Source: PMG-095 sp037200885 (GTDB lineage: Bacteria > Myxococcota_A > Polyangia > Polyangiales > Polyangiaceae). From it: DNA of 64,000 nucleotides. Of this stretch, positions 55,469 through 63,216 are shown piece after piece. Position 1 is the stretch's first letter; each line of letters opens with the position of its first letter. The position numbers and the translations under genes are program-made. The stretch lies in the NCBI GenBank assembly GCA_037200885.1, contig JBBCIN010000003.1:248001-312000 (forward strand), in the 5' to 3' direction. The notes under the pieces were generated by a model, which saw only the letters and a list, made by a program, of their open reading frames with translations, ran no database searches and was not told where the DNA came from.

Positions 55469-55942
55469 ATGCGTCGGCCCCTCACCCCTGCGCTGCTTCT
55501 CGTGCTATCCGTCACGGCCTGCGGAGAACGCTTGGAGCGCTTCGAGTCGGTATGCCAAATCGTCCGTCAGGACCAGGTCGAGGTCGACGATCGAGGTGAC
55601 ACCGAGAGCGTCGACGTCGAGTTCGTGTGGGACTCTTGCCCGGGGGACCAGTTTCAGGTCGTTCGCGGCGGGAAAGATTTTGCGGCCTGCATGAAGAAGT
55701 ACGACGTTGGTAAGAGGGCATCCGTGTTCGTCAAGCATTGGTGGGACGAGCGGGGATATTTCGCGTGGGACGTGTACATGATTGGCGACTGCGTGCGCTA
55801 CATCGAGGAGAGCTCGGTGGGTTCTTACGAAAAAGTTCAAGAATGCAGCGACGACGACATGTACGGTAAAATCACCGGCTTCTCTTGTCGTCGTCGCTCG
55901 TTCGAAACCATGGCGGGCGTCTGCCCCTGGCTCTCGCGCTAA
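55469..55942 (+). CDS. Cys-rich lipoprotein B, paralogue of the 53712 product
   Basis: A 157-residue lipoprotein from ATG 55469 (MRRPLTPALLLVLSVTAC); a TTG two codons upstream is the alternative. It shares with the 53712 protein the elements DSCPGDQFQVVRGGKDFAAC, YDVGKRASVFV, IGDC, YEKVQECSDDD and CPWLSR. It diverges from channel 1 across about 60 bases and faces the membrane-anchored protein at 55949. Two related lipoproteins flanking one channel gene suggest a duplication and a function tied to the channels. Confidence 0.75.
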   Translation: MRRPLTPALLLVLSVTACGERLERFESVCQIVRQDQVEVDDRGDTESVDVEFVWDSCPGDQFQVVRGGKDFAACMKKYDVGKRASVFVKHWWDERGYFAWDVYMIGDCVRYIEESSVGSYEKVQECSDDDMYGKITGFSCRRRSFETMAGVCPWLSR

Positions 55943-55948
55943 GCTCGC

Positions 55949-56518
55949 CTAATTTCGAACCCAACGCGCACCATCGGTACACGTCACTTGGTCGACGTGC
56001 GCGAGCGCCAACGATGCAGTCTGACTATTGTGCAGCGTCATGGCCAGGGTGTGGGTCTGCGCCGGCGCAAGGTCGGTCACGTCCTTCTCGCTGAAGGCCA
56101 CGTAGTGCTCGCCTCCCTTGTTGAGCCGGCTGGCTCTACCGTATGCGTCATACCCGTAGGCGACGCCGGAGAAGGAGCTGATGGCGCACTTACCGCGGTT
56201 GGTCAGATCGAGCTTGAGCTGACTTTCGGCGCCGCCCGCTTTGACGTTTCCGACGGTCATGACCAATGGATCCAGTCGCGTCATCTCTGCCAAAGCCACA
56301 CGCGCGAGCGCGAGCGGCGCGGGTCGCAGCACGGGGGTGCCGATCGCCGGAACTGGGTCAGCGCCCGCTCCAGACGAGCGCTCCACGTCGGCCGCGGCCA
56401 AACGTTTGAGCACCAGCGGCTGGGTCCAATAGCGTTCGAGCGCATACCTTCCGGAATACCAGCCCAGCAGCAGACCCGCGACCAAGCAGGTGATTCCAAC
56501 TACGACTACCTTGCGCAT
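55949..56518 (-). CDS. Membrane-anchored protein with an FxLYD-like beta domain, downstream of channel 2
   Basis: A 189-residue protein. An N-terminal helix (VVVVGITCLVAGLLLGWYSG) anchors a periplasmic region, with a Pro/Ala linker and a beta-rich domain (LKLDLTNRGKCAISSFSGVA, YGYDAYGRASRLNKGGEHYV, DLAPAQTHTLAMTLHNSQTA, HVDQVTCTDGARW). The two Cys of the domain may form a disulfide. It resembles the FxLYD/late-embryogenesis-like fold, with low certainty. It begins 45 bases after the channel 2 gene on the same strand, so the two are probably an operon. Confidence 0.65.
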   Translation of the reverse strand: MRKVVVVGITCLVAGLLLGWYSGRYALERYWTQPLVLKRLAAADVERSSGAGADPVPAIGTPVLRPAPLALARVALAEMTRLDPLVMTVGNVKAGGAESQLKLDLTNRGKCAISSFSGVAYGYDAYGRASRLNKGGEHYVAFSEKDVTDLAPAQTHTLAMTLHNSQTASLALAHVDQVTCTDGARWVRN

Positions 56519-56563
56519 GCGTTTCCTCGTCGAAAGGGCCAGTATCAGCTCCAGAACGGCGAT

Positions 56564-57799
56564 TCAGGCCAAAACACTCACCAACATCACCAGGACCGTC
56601 GCGGGCGGCGTCCAAGCGCGAAAGAAACGGAACCAAAAGTGAACACGCTCTTCGTCCACGATCATGAACACCCAGGTGGTGGTCATATTCATCAGCAACG
56701 AAACGTAAACTCCGAGCATGAGCTTGTCGGCGTGCGTCAAGTACCCCGTCGCCGGTAATGACTGCACCAGCGAATAGTGGAAAAGCACGGCTGCTGCCAG
56801 CATCGGCGCGCCAGCGCCAGTCCGCACCTCGAGATCTTCGGGCCGAACCCAAAGCCCGAGTAAGGAGATGAGCACGATGATGAACGCGGGCACGAATACG
56901 CTGAATGCCGCCGATTGCGCGAACCGATCGAGCGTTACCGTAAATCGGTAGCGAGACACATACAGGTCGTCGCGGTCGAAGCGCGAGGGGTACTGGTGTT
57001 TGAAGGTCTTGGCGCCAACGGTGCCCACGCTGTAGCCGGAAATTCTAAAATTGGCGTCCAGCGAGGTGCGACGCGGATCGGCCACGAACACGATCGTGTC
57101 TACGCCATACACGGCGTCCTCCACGCTAATGTCCAGAGTTTGCGTATCGAAGGGGTAGTTGAGCAAGTCGACGGGGCTAGTGAACGTTCCCGTGCAGCGA
57201 TAAAAGCGGAAGGTTTCGACCTCTACGAGGTTGATGCAGCTCGTGTCGTGGCCATTCGTGAATACCGGATGCAGCTTGGGCACGGGCTTGTCGGCAGTGA
57301 AGGACATGAAATAGTCCGCCGAAAAGCTGCCATCTTGGATCTGATAGTCCCGAATCTCGGAGATGACGAAGCCGACCTTCACGGTTGCCGGGCCACCAAG
57401 CGAAGGGTTGGCGAGTGGAGAGCGATAGCGGCCCTCACGATGGATCGGCACCTTACCAGTACCGATCGCGTCGATCTGCGCCGGACTCAGATCCTTGGAA
57501 ACGTCGCTGTCGTTCTGTAGAACCGTGTCGCCAAGCGTCGAGTTGACGGTGTCCTCGGCATCCTTCGTGACGGCCGGTTCGGCGTTCGAAGGCGGCTTCG
57601 CGCTCGATGCAGCTGCGGCGCTCGCCAGCGCGGTGCCCGAGACAGGTGCAGAAGCGACCTGGTCGATGACTCGAGCCGAAGGGACTTGTAAGGGCTGAGC
57701 GTGAGCTGCCTTGGTCTGCGCCGAGAGCTTGGAGGCAACGATCAGGCTACCGAGCCCGAGTATCGTCAGCCCGCAAAGGACTTGCCAGAGGCGACTCAT
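56564..57799 (-). CDS. Prokaryotic pentameric ligand-gated ion channel, channel 2
   Basis: A 411-residue protein from ATG 57799; upstream in-frame starts add an Arg-rich leader. The N-terminal helix (about 8-22) and a low-complexity linker (about 30-125) precede the ligand domain (about 139-292): VKVGFVISEIRDYQIQDGSF, ADYFMSF, GTFTSPVDLLNYPFDTQTLD, SVGTVGAKTFKHQYPSRFDR. Two Cys (C188 and C202) are separated by 13 residues but lie before the PFD loop, so they are not the animal Cys-loop. M1 about 299-319, M2 about 330-349 (APMLAAAVLFHYSLVQSLP, nearly the same as channel 1), M3 about 358-380, M4 about 387-411. It may pair with channel 1 or form its own pentamer. Confidence 0.92.
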   Translation of the reverse strand: MSRLWQVLCGLTILGLGSLIVASKLSAQTKAAHAQPLQVPSARVIDQVASAPVSGTALASAAAASSAKPPSNAEPAVTKDAEDTVNSTLGDTVLQNDSDVSKDLSPAQIDAIGTGKVPIHREGRYRSPLANPSLGGPATVKVGFVISEIRDYQIQDGSFSADYFMSFTADKPVPKLHPVFTNGHDTSCINLVEVETFRFYRCTGTFTSPVDLLNYPFDTQTLDISVEDAVYGVDTIVFVADPRRTSLDANFRISGYSVGTVGAKTFKHQYPSRFDRDDLYVSRYRFTVTLDRFAQSAAFSVFVPAFIIVLISLLGLWVRPEDLEVRTGAGAPMLAAAVLFHYSLVQSLPATGYLTHADKLMLGVYVSLLMNMTTTWVFMIVDEERVHFWFRFFRAWTPPATVLVMLVSVLA

Positions 57800-57981
57800 T
57801 CCAAGACGGCTACGTGAACGCAAGCGTGGACGGTAACCAAGAAGCCGTATCGGGCGCAACGCTCCCGGGCTCATTTGGAGCTACCGCAAGCAAACCGGCG
57901 GCGATTGCGCGCCAATTGCTGAACTTGCCGTCCTCCACGCCCCGGACTTGTCATTCCAATGCCCTGTAGGAGACTGTCGAC

Positions 57982-58809
57982 GTGAACCACCGCAAGATGG
58001 CTGCTGCATTGGCCGTCTTTGGACTTTTGGCGATCATGGTCGACTCATTCTTGATCGAGCCCGCGCGGCTAGTGGTGAAGCGCGCAGATCTCGAGCTGCC
58101 AAACTGGCCCGCCGAGCTGGCTGGACTGCGCGTGGCCCTCTTGTCGGACCTGCACGTGGGTTCGCCACACTGGGGCGAGTCACGAATTCGCGAGCTCATC
58201 GCCCAAGTGAACGCCGAACATCCAGAACTGATCCTGCTAGCCGGGGACTACCTGGTCCACGACGTAAAATTCGGGACGCGTGTTTCGGAGCGATTCGTGG
58301 CCGAAGCGCTGGGTGAGCTGCACGCGCCGCTCGGGGTGGTCGCGGTGTTCGGCAACCACGACTGTTGGAAGGGTCCCGTGCTGCGACCGCTCTTGGAAGC
58401 CAAAGGGATCCACGTGCTCGAGGACGAAGCCTTCGTCGTTCAGGCTCGCGGCAGCCGCTTTTGCGTGCTGGGTCTGGCGGATGACGAAGTGCGCAAACGC
58501 ACCGCGAGCGAAGAGTACGCGCTAGCCCCGGCAGACATGCCACTCTTGGTGCTGGTCCATGAGCCTGACATCTTCGCGGACCTCGACGCCCGCGTTTCGC
58601 TCACGCTCGCAGGGCATACCCACGGTGGACAAGTTCGTCTGCCCTTCTTCGGCCCACCCGTAGTGCGCTCGCGCTATGGAGCGCGCTATGCCGCCGGACA
58701 TATCGTCGAAAATGACCGCCAGCTCTTCGTCACTACCGGCATCGGCACGAGCGTCTGGCCCGTGCGCTTCGGTGTGCCGCCCGAGTACGTGATCTTGACG
58801 CTACGCTGA
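57982..58809 (+). CDS. Calcineurin-like metallophosphoesterase, membrane-anchored
   Basis: A 275-residue protein starting with GTG at 57982; AGGAGA lies eight bases upstream and supports this start over the ATG at 57997. An N-terminal helix (AAALAVFGLLAIMVDSFLIE) is followed by the phosphoesterase fold: RVALLSDLHVGSPHWG (metal DxH), LLAGDYLVHD (GD), VFGNHDCWKG (GNHD), LVLVHEPDIF and LAGHTHGGQVRLPFFG (GHTH). The family order is that of YaeI/YkuE-type lipid or nucleotide pyrophosphatases. Which substrate is unclear. Confidence 0.9.
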   Translation: MNHRKMAAALAVFGLLAIMVDSFLIEPARLVVKRADLELPNWPAELAGLRVALLSDLHVGSPHWGESRIRELIAQVNAEHPELILLAGDYLVHDVKFGTRVSERFVAEALGELHAPLGVVAVFGNHDCWKGPVLRPLLEAKGIHVLEDEAFVVQARGSRFCVLGLADDEVRKRTASEEYALAPADMPLLVLVHEPDIFADLDARVSLTLAGHTHGGQVRLPFFGPPVVRSRYGARYAAGHIVENDRQLFVTTGIGTSVWPVRFGVPPEYVILTLR

Positions 58810-58817
58810 ACGACCGG

Positions 58818-59222
58818 TTAGCCCTTGAGCCTAAACAGGACGCGTTCCAGCTTGCGCACCAGGAGCTGAGCGTCATTTTTCTCTACATAATCTTCGGCGC
58901 CGAGCTCGAGTGCGATGCGGCTGTCCGACTCGTGCCCCTTGCGCCCGGACCAAACGATCACCGGAATGTTCGACGTCCGCGGGTCGGCTTTGAGTCTCGC
59001 CAATATATCTCGGCCATCCGCGTCCGGAAAATTGATATCCAGTACGATCACGTCCGGCTGCGACGACGCGGCCAATGGCACCACCGCGGCGGCCTCGGTT
59101 ACCTCCAAGACCTCGTGACCATTTTTTTCGGCGACACGTTTGACGACCTTCTGAATCGAAATGTTGTCGTCGGCCAGCAAGATGCGCTGACGTGATGGCC
59201 TCGGCACAGTGTTGCTCTCCAT
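58818..59222 (-). CDS. Single-domain response regulator (CheY-like receiver)
   Basis: A 134-residue receiver from ATG 59222 (MESNTVPRPS). LLADDN holds the acidic pair D18-D19; the phosphate acceptor is D62 (VLDINFPDADG); S92 and K115 complete the site. There is no output domain, so it is a stand-alone receiver like CheY or a shuttle. It diverges from a histidine kinase gene at 59574 across about 350 bases and may be its partner. It is convergent with the metallophosphoesterase gene. Confidence 0.9.
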   Translation of the reverse strand: MESNTVPRPSRQRILLADDNISIQKVVKRVAEKNGHEVLEVTEAAAVVPLAASSQPDVIVLDINFPDADGRDILARLKADPRTSNIPVIVWSGRKGHESDSRIALELGAEDYVEKNDAQLLVRKLERVLFRLKG

Positions 59223-59573
59223 GGTTCCTCGCTGACCTATTCTCGACCGTGTCGGTCGCCTCGTACTCAAGGGTGAGCCGCAAGAAGCACGCCAGCAAAA
59301 TCAACGAGGACACATCGACTTCAGATACCCCGATAACACCTAGGGTTGATTCTCTACCACTACTTCCGACGCTGCTTTGCCGCTTGGTTCAAGATAACAC
59401 CAATGTCGGGAAATGAGTGCCTGCGACTTCTTGGAATGTCCAATCGAGCCTCATCGGGACAGATGACGACATGGCGACCCCAGTCACGCTGGCACAAACA
59501 TATGGAATCGGCGAATCGCCAGACGACCGATCGCTGGCACGAATTTAGCTAGACTGAATGTAGGGAGGTGAAC
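59223..59573. other. Divergent regulatory region between response regulator and histidine kinase
   Basis: About 350 bp contain no gene. A strong sigma-54 promoter for the kinase lies at 59535-59550. A short palindrome, GGCGAATCGCC (59510-59520), and a nine-base direct repeat GATAACACC (about 59333 and 59393) may be activator sites, but both are short and could be chance. Confidence 0.45.
59535..59550 (+). promoter_or_regulatory. Sigma-54 (-24/-12) promoter of the histidine kinase gene
   Basis: CTGGCACG-AATT-TAGCT matches the consensus YTGGCACG-N4-TTGCW with one change (TAGC for TTGC). GG (59536-59537) and GC (59548-59549) are ten bases apart as required. The predicted start of transcription, about 59561, leaves just room for the ribosome site AGGGAGG (59562-59568). 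An enhancer-binding activator would be needed. Confidence 0.6.
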
Positions 59574-60830
59574 TTGACCCGTCTTTTTCGATCCGGCGAA
59601 TCTGCCCTGGAGCTCAGCAGCGATCGTCGTCGGAAGGCAGCGAACGGCTGCTCGATCGGAGGTTCTGAAGCGGCCCGGGGCGTGGCGTCCTCCGAATACG
59701 AGTCAGAAGCCGTCCGCCCGACGTCGCGCCCGGCGCTGTGTCCTGACGTGGCGGTGTCGACGCGACAGGCATTGGATGCTTTGCCGGATATGATGTGGGT
59801 CTATGCTCGTGACCTCACGCTCTCCTTCGTGAATCTGGTCGGCCGAAGACTTCTCGGCTTGAGCGCAGGCCAACTCGCGGGGTGTCGTGATGAGGAGCTA
59901 TTCGTGAGCGCGACGACCGACGCTTACTTACCCACGTTGCAATTGGCGGCGGCCAACAAGCGACGCGCGGTGAGCGGGCGAGTCCTGTTGCAACCCCGAA
60001 CCTCGGACGCGAAAGCTTTGGTGTGTGTGATCACGTTCACGCCGGTGCTCGACGAGCTCAATCAGGTGCAGTGCCTGATCGCGTCGGCCAATGAGTTGCC
60101 CGCCTTGGTCCAACCCGAACCGCTGCACGCGGCCGTGGCTGGGTTCGCGCACGACATCAACAACCTCCTCACCGTCATCGGCAACTATCATTCCTTCATC
60201 GCCAACGGCCCCCTGTCCCCACAGCAGTCGAGCGACTTGAAAATCGCGATGGACGCCACGCACAGCGGCGGAGCACTCGCCGAGCGCCTGCTACTTCTGA
60301 GCAAAGGGCAACAGTCGACGATCGCACTCGTCGACGCGAACCACGTCGTAGCGTCGACTACGGAGATGCTGCGCCCAGTCCTTGGTGATGCAATTCAGTT
60401 GTCGCTAGAGCTTGCCGGCGCGCCGCTTCTGGTGCGAGCCGGCGCGGGCGAGCTCGAGCAAATCATCGTCAATCTCGCCTTCAACTCACGCGATGCGATG
60501 CTCAGTGGGCCGCTGGGTATTCGCGTCTCGAGCACCATCGTGCTTCACGGCCAAGTGCCCTCGAACGACCTCGCGCCAGGCGAATACGCCGTCATTTCGA
60601 TCAAAGATGCAGGCCCGGGGATTGACGCAGCCACGCTGTCGCGGATCTTCGAACCCTTCTTCACCACCAAAGCTCTGTACGGAGGCACGGGGCTCGGCCT
60701 ATTCATGGTCAAGGAAGTGGCGACGCGACTGGGCGGCGCGGTCCGAATCGAGACCGCCGTCGGACAAGGTTGCGAGTTTTTCGTGTACCTCCCGACGGCC
60801 GCAGCCGCGTGCAATGACCTGATGCTCTAG
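59574..60830 (+). CDS. PAS-domain sensor histidine kinase
   Basis: A 418-residue kinase. The start is set to TTG at 59574 because the strong site AGGGAGG (59562-59568) is then five bases away; the GTG at 59568 would overlap it. A PAS domain (about 65-170; ALPDMMWVYARDLTLSFVNL) precedes the dimerisation helix with the phosphorylated His (AGFAHDINNLLTVIGNYHSF, H193) and the ATP-binding domain: ELEQIIVNLAFNSRDAM (N box), DAGPGIDAA (G1), IFEPFFTTKALYGGTGLGLF (F and G2). No membrane segment, so a cytosolic sensor. The stand-alone receiver at 58818 is a likely partner. Confidence 0.9.
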   Translation: MTRLFRSGESALELSSDRRRKAANGCSIGGSEAARGVASSEYESEAVRPTSRPALCPDVAVSTRQALDALPDMMWVYARDLTLSFVNLVGRRLLGLSAGQLAGCRDEELFVSATTDAYLPTLQLAAANKRRAVSGRVLLQPRTSDAKALVCVITFTPVLDELNQVQCLIASANELPALVQPEPLHAAVAGFAHDINNLLTVIGNYHSFIANGPLSPQQSSDLKIAMDATHSGGALAERLLLLSKGQQSTIALVDANHVVASTTEMLRPVLGDAIQLSLELAGAPLLVRAGAGELEQIIVNLAFNSRDAMLSGPLGIRVSSTIVLHGQVPSNDLAPGEYAVISIKDAGPGIDAATLSRIFEPFFTTKALYGGTGLGLFMVKEVATRLGGAVRIETAVGQGCEFFVYLPTAAAACNDLML

Positions 60831-61468
60831 TTCGTCGCGAAGGCGTTGCCCGTGCAGACGAACGTATTGCCCGGGGCCATGGCTTGTTGCGCGCAGCTGG
60901 CGCCCATCGGCGGCGCGCAAAAAACGTTACAGACGGCGCCACCGACGTCGCAGTCGCCGTCTTGATACGCTTGGTACGCCGTCTGGGCGGTGGCCGTGGA
61001 TTCACTCTTGGCGTTGACCAGCACCGGACAACCGCAACCGATTGGCGGGGCGAGCGAAGTCGTGCTGCATTCATCGGTCGAGCCTTTGTCGCAGACTCGC
61101 GCTTTGTCGACCGCAGCCGCGTACTCCTGTCTGAGCCGGGCGCAATCCGCGCCGCTGTTGCCACCGATGCCTGACCACCAGCCGCCTACGTTCGTGCCGC
61201 CGCCAGTAGCGCCAGTAGCGCCAGCGCTGCCCGCGACCGAACCGCCTGCGCCCGCCGTCGGGCTCTGCCCTGCCGCGCCAGTCCCACCGACCTCCATCTC
61301 ACCCGCATCACCCGCGCCAGAGTTCCCCGCTGAACTGCTGAGGCCGCCACTCGCTTCGCCGGCCTGACCCTGGCCTGCGGAGCCGCTGCTACCGTCGCTC
61401 GCTGAAAAGCGCGCACCGCAGGCGGCGCACCCGATCGCGAGCATCATGAAGGGATGGAACTTGAACAT
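60827..61468 (-). CDS. Cys-rich lipoprotein of unknown function
   Basis: A 213-residue lipoprotein starting at 61468 (MFKFHPFMMLAIGC, lipobox AIGC; the next Cys two residues on is an alternative). A Gly/Ser/Ala linker to about residue 100 is followed by a domain with ten Cys (CARLRQEYAAAVDKARVCDK, GCGCPVLVN, DGDCDVGGAVCNVFCAPPMG and CAQQAM). The Cys spacing indicates a disulfide-rich exported domain, as in myxobacterial surface proteins of the same type. Its stop overlaps the histidine kinase stop by three bases on the opposite strand. Confidence 0.75.
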   Translation of the reverse strand: MFKFHPFMMLAIGCAACGARFSASDGSSGSAGQGQAGEASGGLSSSAGNSGAGDAGEMEVGGTGAAGQSPTAGAGGSVAGSAGATGATGGGTNVGGWWSGIGGNSGADCARLRQEYAAAVDKARVCDKGSTDECSTTSLAPPIGCGCPVLVNAKSESTATAQTAYQAYQDGDCDVGGAVCNVFCAPPMGASCAQQAMAPGNTFVCTGNAFATN

Positions 61469-61657
61469 CAGGGCCTCTCGAAAATTCGAGCCAAGCAAGC
61501 ACTCGCTCTAAGTCAAGTACCCTGACCCATCGACCCGCAGTCAGCAAACTGGGTAGAACTTTCACTTCGTCGAGCGTAGCCAATGTCCAACGAAGCGATG
61601 GCGAGCGTTGTAGGTCTTTGGCGGATACACGTTCAGCAGCTAGGGCGTGATCGGCGT

Positions 61658-62962
61658 CTACCCTGACTTGCGCGGTTGTAAACTGGCCTTCTTGATCAGC
61701 TTGATGATCGAAGTGCCAATCAAGATGCGGTCGTTTTCCTTGAGCCTAGTTTTGTCGCGCACCTGGAAGCCGTTGACGAAAGTGCCATGAGTCGAGGACA
61801 AGTTCTCGATCACTACGCCCGATTCGGAAACGGTTACGCGCGCATGCAGGCGCGACACCATTTCTTCCACCAGCACGAGGCCCAGCTCTGAGTTGCGACC
61901 AATTTCGAGCGGCTCGCCCAGCTTTAGACCGCGCTCGCTATCCCCGTACTTCCCGCTGATGAAGCGTAACGCCCAGTCTCCCGGCTTCGGAATCAGGTGA
62001 TCCGTATCGGGCTCCTCACCCTTCAGCATCACGGGAACCAGCGATAGCCGGCCATGCACTTGCTCGAGAGCTTGCGCGAGCTCCCCGACGCTCGAGTAGC
62101 GATCGACCGGGCTTCGCTGCAGGCATCTGCTGATCACGCGCACCAATTCGTTCGGAACGTCGGCCCGCCGCTCGCGGACGGGGCGCGGTGGTTTTGTCAA
62201 AATCTGACCCAAGACCGCGAGCAGATTCTCGCCTTCGAAGGGCAGCGTTTGCGTGAGCAGCTCGTAACAGATGACGCCCAGCGACCAGATATCGCTGGCA
62301 AAGCCGACCGTCGACGGGTTGCCAATCTGTTCGGGAGACATGTACGCGACCGAACCGCGCGTGCTGGCAAGCGGGGCATCCTGACTGCTCTTGTCGGTCT
62401 GAATAGTTTTGGAGATACCGAAATCCGTCACTTTGACGACGTTGCGACCGCTGTCGGTGGCGCACAAAAACAGGTTCGCCGGCCTCAGATCACGGACAAT
62501 CGTGCCTTGTCGGTGAATCGCCGCAACGCCGATACACGCTTCACGCACGTAGCTGAGCGTCTCGGCGATCTCGAGTGGAGCATTGCGCTCCTCCATCAGC
62601 GCGCCCAAGTCGAGCCCACGCATGTAGTCCATCACGATGAACGCGATGCCGGCCTCGGCCCGCAACCATTCCTTTCCGTGCGCGCCCCGCGCGACGAAGC
62701 CACAGTCGTAAACGCCAACGACATGCGGTTCACAAATGCGACCGGCAGCTCGTGCTTCACGCAGGAAGCGCTCGACGGAGCTAGCATCCTGGACAGCTCC
62801 GACGATGAACTTGATCGCAACCGTGCGCTTCAATGAATTCTGCCTTGCCCGAAGCAGAACCCCGATACCGCCCGTGGCAATCAGCCCAAGGATCTCGTAC
62901 TGGCCCGCTAGATCGTCACCGATTTGCGGAAGGTCCCACGGGATCTCGTCGCCTGCTGACAT
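61658..62962 (-). CDS. Ser/Thr protein kinase with C-terminal FHA domain
   Basis: A 434-residue protein without a membrane segment. Kinase domain about 20-310: GGIGVLLRARQ, K51, IVRDLRPANLF with the catalytic Asp D158 but Val in place of the usual His before RD, DFG (180-182) and GSVAYMSPEQIGNP (activation segment). A C-terminal FHA domain (about 345-425; IGRNSELGLVLVEEMVSRLH, SSTHGTFVNGF) reads phosphothreonine, probably its own or a partner's. The HRD-to-VRD change also occurs in some active kinases, so activity is likely but not certain. Confidence 0.85.
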   Translation of the reverse strand: MSAGDEIPWDLPQIGDDLAGQYEILGLIATGGIGVLLRARQNSLKRTVAIKFIVGAVQDASSVERFLREARAAGRICEPHVVGVYDCGFVARGAHGKEWLRAEAGIAFIVMDYMRGLDLGALMEERNAPLEIAETLSYVREACIGVAAIHRQGTIVRDLRPANLFLCATDSGRNVVKVTDFGISKTIQTDKSSQDAPLASTRGSVAYMSPEQIGNPSTVGFASDIWSLGVICYELLTQTLPFEGENLLAVLGQILTKPPRPVRERRADVPNELVRVISRCLQRSPVDRYSSVGELAQALEQVHGRLSLVPVMLKGEEPDTDHLIPKPGDWALRFISGKYGDSERGLKLGEPLEIGRNSELGLVLVEEMVSRLHARVTVSESGVVIENLSSTHGTFVNGFQVRDKTRLKENDRILIGTSIIKLIKKASLQPRKSG

Positions 62963-63216
62963 GGCCCGTTACAATACGCAGGTGCCACGCGGCCGGCAAC
63001 GTCGGCTGCGCCAACCGGTCTGGGCACGGCTCCTCGAGTGCTGAATCGCGCTGCCAAAGTGGCGCTATTTTCAGCGTCGGCGTGAAGCCGAAACGCCCGC
63101 TCGGCACGTCGTCCGAGTATTCAAATGTAAGCGCCAGGCCGCACACTCAATCGACCCGTGGCTGAACATCGGGTACAAGCGCACGGCGATCTGCCGCCGC
63201 TCCCGCCGAGAACGCC

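Noticed and set aside
59493..59508. Second sigma-54-like element TGGCACAAACATATGG before the histidine kinase
   Set aside because: The -12 GC is absent; only the -24 half matches.
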